64,000 bases of DNA from Pyrenula massariospora (GCA_021030905.1 JAGFMI010000009.1:992001-1056000), one strand, 5' to 3'; positions 1 to 11,433 are shown, counted from the first letter of the stretch. The notes: generated by a model from the letters alone, not told the origin. Program-made: numbers and translations.

Positions 1-2
1 AT

Positions 3-1556
3 GTGAGGCAGCTCCCCGCATCGGCCGGCGAGGCAATAAGCATAGCCAAAGACTGGCTTAATGCGTGCATCTCGAGTCACGGGATCTGTAATAGAGCCGG
101 AGCTACCATCCTACCTAGCCGACTAGTCTCGATAGCCGCAAATCCCCCAAAGCTTGTGCTGACCACGGGGTGGAAGATAAGACCGCGTTACGCTACTCTA
201 AGTCATTGTTGGGGTGGTAAAGATTTCTTCAAGCTTACATCAAACAACGTAGGCTTGCTTCTCTCAGCTATTGTTGAGCATCAGCTTCCCAAAACCTTCA
301 GAGACGCAATCATGATTGCCCGCTACCTTGGTCTTCAGTATCTATGGATCGACTCCCTCTGCATCATTCAAGACGACTCTCAAGATTGGTTACGTGAATC
401 TGCTCTGATGTGCTCCGTGTATAGCGGCTCAAGTGTTAATATAGCAGCGTCGTCAGCAAAGAACGGAGATGAAGGTTGTTTCTTAAAGCCTAAATACTTC
501 GGTGGAGGCTTTCGAGCAAACCTCTCTGTTGGTGGCACCAGGATGATGCATGACTTTAGTACGTCATGTGCCTACGGTATGGCAGTCTCTGGATCGCAAC
601 TGGCAACTAGAGCCTGGACGTTACAAGAGAAACTATTGGCACCGCGTACACTGCATTGCGGTGACCGTGGGCTGGTCTGGGAGTGCAGAGAATTGATTGC
701 TTCAGAGTTTCTCCCTGATGGGTTGCGCCCGGGTGAAACTCCACTTGTTCACGGCCAAGGTAGATCCTTTCATACATTATGGCTCGCGATTGTACAGCAA
801 TACTCCAGGGGCCGCTTGACTTTCTGTGGAGATAAGCTTATTGCACTTTCCGGAATCGCTCGCGCCATGCAAAATCTCAATCACGACTTGTATTTTGCCG
901 GCTTGTGGAGACAAGACATGGAAGCGCAATTATGTTGGTCTGTCCTTCGCCCTAAGCCCAAACCTGGAGCTTTTCAAGCGCCATCATGGTCATGGGCGGC
1001 AGTAAATGGGGAGGTGACCAACTTTGAACGTCGGGAGGTCGAAAATAAACATGCCCATGTGCTTGACGTTCATATGACGCTGACGGGGGAAGATCCTCTT
1101 GGAAGTGTTTCAGGCGGTTCGCTCACTCTAGCCTATTCAATTATGGCCTGCGGTAGCCTCTCTGATGTGAGAGGAATGCCGGGGCATTTCCCACCCCATC
1201 AGGAGGTGAGATTTGACACCAACGTGAAATGTCCGACTTTTCACGTTGATAGAGATTACATTGTTGCAGATCAAGAAGATAGCCACGCGCCTGTATATCT
1301 TCTACCTCTCTACAATGAAAAAATTCTGTCTACTCTTAATATGTTAGGGGTTGTTCTACAAGCAACCGGTGAAGCCCGCGGCCAATATCGTCGACTCGGA
1401 AGGTTTATTTTTGGGAATTCTTCGATTTATGACAACTACAGTCCATTTCTGAAGATCCTAGAAGAAAGCGGAGCTGAAGTCGCTGAAGCAGGGTGCGCCA
1501 GAACCATCACAAACACGGAATATCCAGACGAACGCTATGTTCTCACAATAGTCTAG
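3..1556 (+). CDS. HET-domain (heterokaryon incompatibility) protein, 5' end outside window
   Basis: The frame is open from the left edge of the window with no ATG near it, so the start lies upstream and this is a 3' portion of about 517 residues. Three HET hallmarks are visible: YATLSHCWGG at about residue 62, LWIDSLCIIQDD at about 115, and RAWTLQEKLLAPR at about 205 followed by LVWECRE. HET domains trigger growth arrest or cell death when unlike fungal strains fuse; they lie downstream of allorecognition and are related to TIR-type folds. No intron is needed in the visible part. The C-terminal half (about 330-517) has no motif I recognise, which is usual for the family. No TM segment is evident, so it is probably cytoplasmic. 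The family call is firm; the incompatibility role of this gene is inferred. Confidence 0.9.
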   Translation: MRQLPASAGEAISIAKDWLNACISSHGICNRAGATILPSRLVSIAANPPKLVLTTGWKIRPRYATLSHCWGGKDFFKLTSNNVGLLLSAIVEHQLPKTFRDAIMIARYLGLQYLWIDSLCIIQDDSQDWLRESALMCSVYSGSSVNIAASSAKNGDEGCFLKPKYFGGGFRANLSVGGTRMMHDFSTSCAYGMAVSGSQLATRAWTLQEKLLAPRTLHCGDRGLVWECRELIASEFLPDGLRPGETPLVHGQGRSFHTLWLAIVQQYSRGRLTFCGDKLIALSGIARAMQNLNHDLYFAGLWRQDMEAQLCWSVLRPKPKPGAFQAPSWSWAAVNGEVTNFERREVENKHAHVLDVHMTLTGEDPLGSVSGGSLTLAYSIMACGSLSDVRGMPGHFPPHQEVRFDTNVKCPTFHVDRDYIVADQEDSHAPVYLLPLYNEKILSTLNMLGVVLQATGEARGQYRRLGRFIFGNSSIYDNYSPFLKILEESGAEVAEAGCARTITNTEYPDERYVLTIV

Positions 1557-3512
1557 ACGCAGTACAATATATTCCAACGTTTGTCGCAGCGCGATTGGAC
1601 GTTATCTTACGCTAGGTGGGAGTCTCTGTTTATCCAAGGTAACTCCCAAAGATCCAGATTACAGGCAGTGGGCAGCAATGTTAAGAATAACCTTCTCTCT
1701 CTCCGCAAAGACTATGCGCGATGAAACCAAAATCGGAAGCTGTTAGAGCAGGGACAAGCCAAAGTCTTCCGGATGGTTCCAACACCCTTGAGGATTCTCG
1801 CCACTTTCGTGGCATCGTTGTTGGCCTGATAATCGACGAGCATATACGGCTATAACCCACCTTTCAAGACAACCTTAACAGTAGCCAAACCTCTTGAATC
1901 GTCAAGCTCATGCGTGCGAGTACCAGCCTCCATACCAGATTCAACCTCAGCACCAGAGCCGCGCTCTCCATCTTTTTCAAAAAGGCTTTGCCGTCGGAGC
2001 GCTATCGACCCTTTCTTCGCATCTTCCACCACCGCGTGTAGTCCGAGCTGCTTCTTTCCTACCATACACTCCACCAGCCACATCAGTACTCACTTACCGC
2101 CCAGCTCAAGTATCACGACCCCTTCTTTCCCCAAACCAACTCGAAAATACGTGCTGCCGAATGCTTCCAACTTCACATCTCAGCGTCCTATGATACAGCT
2201 ATCAGCTTTGGACTCCCGCCCAAACTGTCCTACGCACCCCTCTCTCTCCACTTCTCCACGCAGGACCAGCGCGAAACGCTCGACTGCCTCATCTTTTCCA
2301 CCTTCTCGTCTACATTCCCATCCCCATCTCATCCTCACGGCGGCCCCAACGCATGACCTAAGCTGCTGTAGAAGCAGCTAAACGTCGCCACGTGAGCTTC
2401 GAGCTCCGAGAGATGAAGTCTACCAAAATTATGACCAAGCTAGCAGTGACAATTACGGGTTGCGGAGAGCGAATGGGAATACGGGAAGGGTGAGGGTATA
2501 TGATCTCTTCGCGGTGTGGAGGAATTAGAGGGGCTGATCAGCTGTAGAAGGCGGTCTTACTTCTTAGAGAGGGTGGGTGAATAGGAACGGCGGGTCTAAA
2601 ACGAAGGAGAAAATGGCAAGCTGTTGAGGTTGACAAGGAGACAGGGGCAAGGGAGGGTAGATGCGCGATAGCGGGTTTTCAAAGGCCGACTATCGTCTTG
2701 CCAGTGCGAGTTGTCAAAATAACGAGAAGCAATTGTTCGGTGAACAGAAGGACTACGTAGTATGAGACATGCTTTACTGAACTTGGAAGCGTTCACGAGA
2801 TGGTGCCAACGGGGAATTTGCAAATATACCCTTCATGCGGACGGGAAGAATGGCTAGCAATTTAATCTTGACATCTCTTTCCAGCGAAGCAGGTAATGCA
2901 TAGATGTCAAGAGCCCAGTACGTTTATCTAGAACACCCGAGCCGCGCTACCTGGCTGTAGAAGAAATGTCACTGCGAAGGGAGCGGAATATAGAATAGGA
3001 ATTTGAGTTCACGCTCAGAGGGAAAAATTTGCGAACCCAACCCATTTCGAGGTGCTTCCCCAGCTCCTCCTCGAACCGGCCCATTGCTGCTTAGCGAATT
3101 GTTTTAAAGATCTCCCCATACAGTGAGCTAGCGCCCAGTTCAACGCTACGCTTGGTTTTGTCTGCGTGTTTTGGTACAGAGGGTTGTCTTGCGTCTGGGC
3201 GAGAGCAATGGCACTTCTTGAGCCTCCGAGCTGAGTGAGGAGTCTTGTTCTTTTTCAGGAAAATGTCGGGGGCTTGGGTGACGAGGAGTTGAGAGAGCTC
3301 GCACGATATCGTCTCATATGTTGACAATATGCATCTGCAGAACGAATCTGCTAAACGACCATTCCATGCTTCTCGTCGTGAGTCATGAATAGGTATCAAA
3401 GGCTATTTCCTCGCAAACAAAAGGATCTGATTCCACTAGAGTGTCATAGTGGCGACCAGTCACTTGCAGGTGCCTCTGCGTCTCGAAAATTCAGGGGGTT
3501 TTCTTGTCGGGG
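1557..3512. other. Spacer holding one coding-like stretch
   Basis: Between the HET gene and the zinc-finger gene at 3513. The part 1910-2356 reads as a coherent frame and is listed separately. The rest (1557-1909 and 2357-3512) shows only short unconvincing frames and no repeat or RNA gene that I can support. Confidence 0.6.
1910..2356 (+). pseudogene. Possible small gene or decayed gene, one in-frame TAG or a 51-bp intron
   Basis: From ATG 1910 a single frame runs to TGA 2354-2356 with pyrimidine-rich third positions and a protein-like composition (for example LSIFFKKALPSERYRPFLR and LTAQLKYHDPFFPQTNSK). It is interrupted only by TAG at 2039-2041. Two readings fit. Either CAG became TAG and this is a relic, or a 51-bp intron 2036-2086 (GTGTAG...CATCAG, length a multiple of three) removes the stop and leaves a 131-residue protein. 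The donor is weak. I do not recognise the product. The overlapping frames in this interval are probably shadows. Confidence 0.3.
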
Positions 3513-5408
3513 CTAGGGACGCTCTATGGATTCAGCAGGTAGATGTTCTTCATATCGAGCAGGGGCGGGATCATCTTGACGACCAACAACTTCAAGCCTC
3601 CCACTAGATGTTGGCCCTTGGTAGACTTCGACTTCGTTGGAGTGACGCGGAGAGGGTATTTCACTCGGTCTGACAAAATGCAGCCTTGTTCGGCGAGGTT
3701 CATTTGGATACCGGCGGGGTCGTTCCTCAGCCCTAAAAACTCCATCGGTGAAAGGTTTTCTCGTCCTTCTCAGTAATCTCTGTGTCAGACCAGTGGCCCT
3801 CGGCTCCGACTCAGGCTGGCTACGGACAGGCTCACTGAGGAAGGGTCCAATATTCTCAGGCGGGAATTCAGTACTAGCATCATCTGACGCTGGATTTCGG
3901 GAAGAGGCAAAGCCCCCCAAGATTTCGTTATCACTAACATTGGCTATTGCATCAGTTGTGACACCAGCATGTTCCGAGGACTGGCTTTTTTGGGTAAAGG
4001 GGGTTTCAATAGGAATCTCGGTCTTGCTTTCGCCGGTCATGGTGTTGTAGTAGAAAATACTGCCATCTGTCCTAGCTTGAGGGATCCAGTGTGCGTGCTC
4101 TCTCTGGACGTCCCTGGACACTGCATCATCTCTATTCTCATGCTGGCTTTGATCGCTCATGTCGTCCTCATTTTCCTCACTTGGACCTTCATCATCTATC
4201 TCTTGCTGCGGCAGACACCAGAGAGCCAGTTCTTGGAGATGGCGAGCCATATGCTTTTGCGCTTTTTTGCCATCTAATCTCTCTCGACAAAGGGGGCAGA
4301 CCAGGTTACTGGGAGTATTCTGCAGTAGTACACCTTTGACTGGTTCATATGGTGGACTTATGTGACTTGAGAGCATATGGTTGAACCAGTCTCGACTGCT
4401 GTCGTACATAAGGTTCGGAGTAGAGCATGGCTCATAAAGACAAACATATGGATCAAGATCCTTTAGCACATGAGATGCCCACTCGATCCTATTGCCAACA
4501 ACCACGTTTGGCATACCGCAATATGCGCACTCGAATCCATGTTCACCATCCCAATTTGGTGGAAGCGGGGGAATCCTGGTTGCCCCTTCTCGAACGATGG
4601 AATCGGCCAAAGTCGTGATAGACATGGCTGCGATGGAGATCGTTTCGTCGAGATGCAAATCAATTGGATGGAATTCTGTCGGGTTGGTGTCGCTGAGAGC
4701 ATCGAGATTCAAATCTTCCGCCTCATCGAGGCCTTTTTTCAGCTTCGCTTGATGTCGACGCCTATGGTCTAAATCACGTCTCCGCTGCGTGATGGCATTT
4801 CCAAGCCGCTTTGCAATCAATGGATCCGCTTTTGGAAATTTGTCAGACACATGACGTTCATCAAATGCGCTGAATCCATTGCCATCATCTGTGCTTGGCT
4901 CGATAAGACGATCATGTCGGGCTGGCCTGCGAATCAGCATCGATGCTTGATACAGACAGTCTATAGCATTGCCTATAACGTCGTAACACTCTTGTAAGTC
5001 AGTGGCAGCTTCATGTTGGCCACCAGGGATTTCGCTAGACGGAATCGCAGCTTCAAGGCTACGGAGCTCTGCAAGGTCTCCTTCGTCTGTTTCAGTAGCG
5101 GGTACGGCTCGGACCGATGTGGTGATCAATAATATGGCTCTGACTTCCCATAGCTGACGTTCGATACTTCGAAGGAGGTTCACCACTTGGAACTTAATGT
5201 GTGAGGCATCTCGTAGCCTATAATCTAGAGATGACCGGGTAGCCTGGTGTGCGCCAATGTTGCCCGCCCAAATTCGCAGTCGTCCGAGCTGATTTTGCCA
5301 GAAAGACTGTGGCAAATCTTGCTGGGACAATCCGCCTTCAGAACATAAGTCTCTAAAATTTTCATGACAGCGTCTGAACTCGTCTGATATCAATAAGGAC
5401 TTATTCAT
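3513..5408 (-). CDS. acuF-type C2H2 zinc-finger protein with a degenerate WW-like segment
   Basis: Single-exon protein of 631 residues, divergent from the DUF7580 gene at 6064. Residues about 1-270 are helical and charged. Residues 290-400 carry the Cys/His pattern of the fungal acuF-type zinc-finger region: ECAYCGMP, YVCLYEPC, WFNHMLSSH, then LVCPLCRERL followed by HMARHLQELALWCLP. This block is widespread in Pezizomycotina proteins of unknown function, often next to NACHT or ankyrin modules, which are absent here. Residues 440-466 (HWIPQARTDGSIFYYN) resemble a WW domain, but the second Trp is missing. The tail is rich in Arg, Pro and Ser and probably disordered. The role is unknown. Zinc binding is likely from the preserved Cys/His pairs. 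Confidence 0.8.
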   Translation of the reverse strand: MNKSLLISDEFRRCHENFRDLCSEGGLSQQDLPQSFWQNQLGRLRIWAGNIGAHQATRSSLDYRLRDASHIKFQVVNLLRSIERQLWEVRAILLITTSVRAVPATETDEGDLAELRSLEAAIPSSEIPGGQHEAATDLQECYDVIGNAIDCLYQASMLIRRPARHDRLIEPSTDDGNGFSAFDERHVSDKFPKADPLIAKRLGNAITQRRRDLDHRRRHQAKLKKGLDEAEDLNLDALSDTNPTEFHPIDLHLDETISIAAMSITTLADSIVREGATRIPPLPPNWDGEHGFECAYCGMPNVVVGNRIEWASHVLKDLDPYVCLYEPCSTPNLMYDSSRDWFNHMLSSHISPPYEPVKGVLLQNTPSNLVCPLCRERLDGKKAQKHMARHLQELALWCLPQQEIDDEGPSEENEDDMSDQSQHENRDDAVSRDVQREHAHWIPQARTDGSIFYYNTMTGESKTEIPIETPFTQKSQSSEHAGVTTDAIANVSDNEILGGFASSRNPASDDASTEFPPENIGPFLSEPVRSQPESEPRATGLTQRLLRRTRKPFTDGVFRAEERPRRYPNEPRRTRLHFVRPSEIPSPRHSNEVEVYQGPTSSGRLEVVGRQDDPAPARYEEHLPAESIERP

Positions 5409-6063
5409 TTTTGCTCCGAGGTATCTCGACCAAAGAGTGCTCTAGCTCTAATAGCCACACTAGTCTTGGATAGTGACTAAGGTAGAATGTTCATGTCGCA
5501 ACGATCTTAGAAAATAGTGTCCGAAGCGAATTGCATAACGCTAATCGCGGCGAGTTCTTGCATGAGTCAAGACTTGTGCGTATTAATCAGTGTGTCGGCA
5601 CTGGTCTATCTTGCGAAGAATTTAGCGTTGGCAACAGAATTTGCTTGTATGGCTGATTCGAGAATCCCGTGCAGTCTTCATACAGTGAGTCTGCCCTAAC
5701 GCCGAAATACTGGGCGGAGGCAGCGTTGCAGTGTAGCAACTAGCACGTCAGGGTTGGGGTCTGGTCACAGTGGCCTTTGGAAGGAATATTTCAACTGACT
5801 GGGATACAATATCTCAAAATCTACGCGAAAGATGAGCCCGAAGAACTGTAGGCGATTACCGAGAAACAGCTTATCATCGTGATCTTCGAGCCAATTGGAT
5901 CTAGATTTGAAACCCCGCTTGGGCTGAGGCTGGGATTCGCGTTGACACCCAAGCTATGTTCAGTAGCCGCATAATCTTCGCAATTCAATTCAGATCGTCA
6001 ATGATACTTGAAATTTTCAAATGGTATGATTAGACGCCTATTTCTGTGAGCTAACGCGAGAGC
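5409..6063. promoter_or_regulatory. Divergent promoter region
   Basis: A 655-bp spacer between the start of the minus-strand zinc-finger gene and the plus-strand DUF7580 gene, so both promoters must lie here. I see no clear TATA box, operator or repeat. Confidence 0.5.
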
Positions 6064-7886
6064 ATGTCCGGCTTGGAGATCGTCGGTGTAGCCCTCGGTG
6101 CTTTTCCACTGCTAGTTGAGGCACTTAAGAGTTATCCAAAGGCCGCCAGGACTGTTCATGATTGGAATCGATTTCGGATAGCCATAGATGAGTATATCGA
6201 TACGTTGAGCACTCAAAGGATCATATTCTGGGACCGCACCGTTCAATTGCTTGATGACATCATTCCTCCTGCAGAGCTCGAAAAGCTTTATCGCGGCAGC
6301 ACTGTCGGCTTTCTAAACTCGAAACCAAGTAGCGATGCGCTCGAGAGGCGTCTAGGGGCAGAGAAATACCGTTTATTTGTAAAGTACTCCCAGAGAATTG
6401 CCGAGTCACTAAAGCAAATCGAGAGATTGTTGTGTGTGACTGAAGATGCCAAGGTATGTTTGCGCAAAGATTTTTCACTTTTCTAAACACTCAAGTCTGG
6501 TGGCCTAACTTGCCCGTCTTCCAAACCTAGATACCATGGGCCAGTGCTGGGTTTATCAAGCGAGAAAAAGGGAAATTCAAGCTTGCTATCAACAAAGATG
6601 AGCTGCAGCGCCTGTTCGAAAAGATCCGTCAAGCCAATGAGGACCTGGAAGCTCTGACTCGGCGCAATGTTTTTCCACATGGCCACCGAGACAGCAGGAA
6701 TCGGGTCAGCAGCAATTGCTATCACGAAAACGTTAAACAAGTTCGATTGCACCTACAGAGCTTATTCCGAGCGATTGTGAATCCGCTAAGATGGGGCTGT
6801 AGGTGCCCGGGCCACTTAACGACCGTGCGCCTGGCGGGAGCCTACAAGCCAGACCAACAAACGCGGTTAAGCATCTATTTTACATCTACTTCAGAAAACG
6901 ATGGGTCTCACGCTAGCCACTCGAAAAACTGGAAGTGCCTTGAGGTTGATCATTTGGAGGCTCCACGGCCAGCCATTCCGGAAGTCTCTACATCCATCTC
7001 ACCTTCAAAACCGACCAAAGCAGGCAAGACTTCTTTTCTCAAGAAGGTACGGCCCAAAAAGGTGGCCTTTGCACAAGTCGCAGTTCCATTACCAAGGCTA
7101 GTACCCCTTCGTGCAAATGACACGCAAAATACTTCAAAGCAGATCCAGAATCTGTGTGAAGTACTTCACAATCCGCAAAGGCAAACGACACAATTTGCTC
7201 TAGGTTATCTTGAGGATGGCAGTGCATTAGCACAGCATCTGCTCTATCGCTCCCCTCAGTACGAACTCGAGCTGGATTTGTGGTCATTGGGAGCTTTCCT
7301 AGAAGCCACACAACCTAATCGTCCAGCCCATGCTCAGGTAGAGCTTCTATGGGAACAGGCACTCCAATTATCCCTAATACTGGCTTTGAATACTCTCAGA
7401 ATGGGCGGATCATGGATAAAGGATAGCTGGAGCAGCCACGATATCCTTTTACCAAAAGCTGGGCAGTCGTTGAACGTAAGACAGCCTTGCATTCAGCGAA
7501 ATGTTGTCGATAGTACACCAGTCAATGTTTTTCCCATCAAAAAGAGCCCTCTCGCCTTCCGCCTCATCCGGTCAGATGCTATATTTTCGCTCGGGCTAGT
7601 GCTTGTTGAGCTAGCGTTCGGTCAACCTTTTTCCCAACTTCGGCAACCTGAAGATGACGACCCAGTCGAGAACCTGCGAGACCTGAAAACTGCCACTAGG
7701 CTACTCCCAAAGATCAGAGGCAACAGAGGCTTCAGATACCATCAAGCTGTCGAAGCGTGTTTGTTGGTCCCATCATCGCTTTCTAGTGCAAGTTTGGACG
7801 ACAAGGGTTTCCAGGACTTTGTGTTAGCTGAGGTGGTAACTCCAATTATGACGGATCTGGAGACGATTTTTAGTCTTCAGCCCTGA
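6064..7886 (+). CDS. DUF7580-family protein, two exons
   Basis: Exons 6064-6453 and 6531-7886, joined in phase 0, give 581 residues. The 77-bp intron 6454-6530 has GTATGT, a CTAAC branch site and CCTAG. The N-terminus (MSGLEIVGVALGAFPLLVEALKS) is the amphipathic start typical of the family. The second half contains WSLGAFLEAT-like and SLGLVLVELAFGQ segments, which resemble a degenerate protein-kinase C-lobe; no HRD or DFG catalytic motif is present, so a kinase reaction is unlikely. DUF7580 proteins are abundant and fast-evolving in Pezizomycotina and resemble the effector or receptor ends of NLR-like recognition systems, but no function is established. Family call firm, role unknown. Confidence 0.8.
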
Positions 7887-8521
7887 CGCTGTCTTAGCGA
7901 CTAGGCGAAAGTGGCTCAATATCAAGTATCGTTACCGACGTCTGCTTGGCGGACTTTACGAAAAACCGCACATGAAAGTACTTATGTATTTGCATAATTA
8001 TCCGAGCGTATTAAAGCTAGCTTTAACATATGCTTTTGCTGAGAACTGTCAGCGCATAATATTCTGGGTAACCCAAGTGTAGAAGAGGCAGGAGGATTTA
8101 GTAACTGGCCGAATCCGCATGATATTCTAGCGGAGAGCTAGCAAATTACTCTACCATTTGCGTTCTCGGACTGCTCCTTCCTCGAAGAGCTCAGTATGCT
8201 CAATACCCGGATACCTTGATTTTGGTATGATACACATACACTAATACTTTGTCATTTCCAGGCGTATGACGCAAGTACGACTTACGTATCGTTCTGGAAG
8301 AGCTTAAATCTCTTCCAAATGAATGCTTTGTCTTCTTACAATTCCTACTTCGATTGACCAGGCGTCCATAAGACATGTAAAAGACTTTCTCGGCTAAGGT
8401 AAGCTTGAAATGGAAACCTGAGTGGTTACTCTGATTCTACACGTCATTTGAAAAAAAGCACTTTGCTGACAGATACCCCTCCAATTGGCGAAGCTCTTAC
8501 TAAAGTGAGACTGGCAGTGTC
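7887..8521. other. Convergent 3' spacer
   Basis: 635 bp between the ends of the DUF7580 gene and the dioxygenase gene, AT-rich. It should hold both polyadenylation regions. No gene seen. Confidence 0.5.
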
Positions 8522-9868
8522 TCATGATTTACCCACCGACCGCACCAGCTCCTCTAAATAACAAAGTTGCGGCGTGGGAATGTGAATTAACCACTTCTCC
8601 TCCAGTACCCCAAGTAAGAGCCTAATTTTCAGCTCCCGATACCGATCAGCCACGACCTGCTCCGGCACCGTCTGCCCCACACTCGTCCGGGGAACCTCGA
8701 GCACACGCTCCCGCCCATGCAAGATCCTGAAATTATTCCATATATACAGATCTCCAGGGCGGAAAGTCAACCTCACCAAATGCGAATCCCGCTCCAGGAT
8801 CTCCTGGAATTTTTGATGTGCGAGCCGCGCCTGGGGAAAGTCTTCAAAAGGCGCCACGATCGAGCCAGTCAAATGTGGGTGCCAGCGAACTTTCTTGACG
8901 CGGGGAGGAGTGCCCGGATAGAGCGTGACGGGCGGCTCTGCGACGCCTTGGTACAATGCTGGGGTATAGTAGTGCACGCCGCGGCCAACGGTCATGGGAA
9001 TGTGGCAGAGCTGTTCGAAGAGATCCGGCGCCTCTGCGTGGAGCGTACGAAGCGCGGCCATGCTAGAGACGAAGGTATTTACGCTTTTACCCTCGAGGCA
9101 GTACAGACCCTGGATCTGGGCCTGGTGTTGATAGTGAGCATGATCGCAGTGCGGGAGCAGAACCTGCTTAGTGTCATAGTTGACCAGCGTGGTGGCTCTT
9201 GTGATTCCCTCCTTGCCGTGAGAAGCGATGTTAAAGGTTGTGTCGGCGGTGCGTCGAGGATGCTGACTTACAGCGCCGCAGATCTTCTTAAGAGCCCTGG
9301 TTACTATAGTGTCGGCGGTACCGTCTCTTTCTGATTCAAGGTCGGGTAATGGTAGACCTGTGATCTTTACAATGCCGGTCATGTCATCTCCGAGTACTTC
9401 GTCAAGAATGCGATTCGTAGTCGCCTCACAATCTTCTTCTTCAGCGGAAAAGATCTCAGTGTAGTCAATGGTAGAGATTTTCAGAGTGTGAGCTAGCCAT
9501 CCTGCGGGTATGGACGGGCTGCTTGGAGCGTTCAGGTCCTGACAGCGAGATTTTGCAACGACTGGAGCCATTGCTCGAAGCCATAAAACAGGAAACATGG
9601 AGCTTGTCTTGTCTTGCCAGATAATTTGTAGTTGAGTCTGGACACCATCGCCAATCAGACGAAATTCTTGGACCTGAGCATCTGCAGCTGAGCGGGCGTA
9701 CGCACTGGCTGCGTTTCTAGACACGCCATTATTGCATTTAGCGTCAGACAGCCATTGTGCATGAAAGGTATATTTCCCGTCAAGATACTCGACATCTAAG
9801 GACTGTCCGCCATCCTGGATCTGACAGCCTATAATTTTAGCAACATCTTGGGTGTTTGATGAGCTCAT
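8522..9868 (-). CDS. TauD/gamma-butyrobetaine-dioxygenase-like Fe(II)/2-oxoglutarate oxygenase
   Basis: Single exon of 448 residues from ATG 9868; an in-frame ATG at 9949 would add 27 residues, but a TATA box at 9983-9990 lies too close to it. The N-terminal part has the BBOX-type GCQIQDGG...W segment (DUF971-like). The TauD fold follows: the iron ligands are H240 and D242 in LLPHCDHAHY and probably H384 in WNNFRILHGRERV, with R386 and the following region as the 2-oxoglutarate site. Relatives hydroxylate gamma-butyrobetaine or trimethyllysine in carnitine synthesis, but many fungal paralogues act on other small molecules. A divergent MFS transporter gene begins 1.57 kb away, which suggests uptake or export of a related compound. 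Substrate not determinable; oxygenase class confident. Confidence 0.85.
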   Translation of the reverse strand: MSSSNTQDVAKIIGCQIQDGGQSLDVEYLDGKYTFHAQWLSDAKCNNGVSRNAASAYARSAADAQVQEFRLIGDGVQTQLQIIWQDKTSSMFPVLWLRAMAPVVAKSRCQDLNAPSSPSIPAGWLAHTLKISTIDYTEIFSAEEEDCEATTNRILDEVLGDDMTGIVKITGLPLPDLESERDGTADTIVTRALKKICGAVSQHPRRTADTTFNIASHGKEGITRATTLVNYDTKQVLLPHCDHAHYQHQAQIQGLYCLEGKSVNTFVSSMAALRTLHAEAPDLFEQLCHIPMTVGRGVHYYTPALYQGVAEPPVTLYPGTPPRVKKVRWHPHLTGSIVAPFEDFPQARLAHQKFQEILERDSHLVRLTFRPGDLYIWNNFRILHGRERVLEVPRTSVGQTVPEQVVADRYRELKIRLLLGVLEEKWLIHIPTPQLCYLEELVRSVGKS

Positions 9869-9982
9869 AGTTTCAAATAATAATTTCAAAGATTTCATGA
9901 GGTATTTGAGAATGATACGTGGTGTGTAGTGGTAGTGAGTCTCAGGCACAAGACAGGCCTCATTTGGCAGGTAGAGTCATAA

Positions 9983-9990
9983 CTTTTATA
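9983..9990 (-). promoter_or_regulatory. TATA box of the dioxygenase gene
   Basis: TATAAAAG on the minus strand, about 115 bp upstream of ATG 9868 and only about 34 bp upstream of ATG 9949. The spacing favours 9868 as the real start with a leader of roughly 80-90 nt. Confidence 0.45.
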
Positions 9991-11433
9991 TCGTAAATCA
10001 AATAAACAGCCGCACAAAAGAAAATTGAGGATACTTATACCAGAACGTAGGAGGGATGTTGACCACCAACGGTCCGGAGCCGTGACATGAAAACATTATG
10101 CAACAGCTTCTGGCTTCTACCAATGACTAAAAAGTTGCATATATTCAGCAGCGCTCAAGAGTGCACGAACGACGACGCTAAAGAAGCCCGCCAGCTTCCA
10201 AGAGACAGAAATGTTCCCTACATCAACCACCTTGTCCGCAAATTATCAAATAAGATCTATGAAGCGTATGTAAGAACGCGGAAGTTGCATCCGCTCGCGG
10301 TAGCCTTCCATCTACGACGCGAGCATTGAGCACGCAGGGTCCAGCCATCGTCCTAAAAAGAGGTCCAAATGGATCCGTCAGATGAACTTTGACAATAATA
10401 CGAGATCAGATTGCCAAAAGGGCTAGCGCAGCAAAGCCCGTCACACAGTTCGCACCTGTGGCGTAGAGCGAGGATTTTCACCAAGAATCCGCGCTCATCC
10501 GTAGACCTTTAGCGGTTAATGGTGGATATATATCTGGGGGCGATGAAGCAGGAGGATCTAGAAGCAAGAGAAGCACGTCATATCATATTGCATTGACACC
10601 TCCCCTGCCGCCACTGTTGCAGATCCTTATTGTCCGTCATAATGGCAGTGTAAATCGCCCCTATATTCTTGCTGTTAGAAGCAGCGAGGTGACATGCTTT
10701 AGCACAGCAAGGGTACAAACTTTGTTCTCAATGACTTAAGAAAATCTGCATCCTACCAATTTCACAAAAAGCAAAATAAATTATTGTTGCGGCAGAATTT
10801 GACGTTCAAAAAAATTGGGGATTGGCCCTTCGGCCGTAGTACGTGATCCAATCCTAAATCGGACCCACCAAGAACTTTTCTTGTCGCCCCACTCACCATC
10901 GTCTGTCAGCAGGGCGTTCACGACTAAACCTAAGCAACTAGGTGGTAAATAGAAATTTACGTTATGAGCATCGGACTTGCTATTTTCAATGCTGACATTA
11001 AGATCCGCATTATTGAACCTTAATAGGCATTTGCGGGGCGCCTTTAGTGGAAGAATCGCTCTCTTTTTTCATGGAAAGATGTGGGTCCGAGACACGGTCG
11101 TTGAGCCTGTTAATTACGACATGACGAACGAATACTAGGAAACGATTATCAAATGTCCTAACAACATAGTTATCAAGCTCGGTAGGGCAAATTCCGAAGG
11201 TTCAGTGTTCATGCTGTTCTAAATCAACTTCGTGTCTTCCCCTCTGCAAACCTCATAAGCACCATTTGGAAGTCAGGCAGAACCGTCCAAGCTTAGAAAA
11301 TTTAGACAGAATGGATATTCTACAGAAGCTCTTTTAGTTTTCAGTTCTTAAATATTTTCGCCCACAAATTTCTTAGTTTCTGGGCCCATTTCTCGGCGTT
11401 TGAAAGGAAGTCTCATAAGTCATTGCTTGCATT
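9991..11433. promoter_or_regulatory. Shared upstream region of dioxygenase and MFS genes
   Basis: About 1.45 kb between two divergently transcribed metabolic genes, long enough to carry shared regulation. An 80-codon plus-strand frame at 10087-10329 has no recognisable content. No repeat or RNA gene seen. Confidence 0.45.

Noticed and set aside
8717-9334. 205-codon plus-strand frame inside the dioxygenase gene
   Set aside because: Antisense shadow of a well-supported TauD coding sequence.
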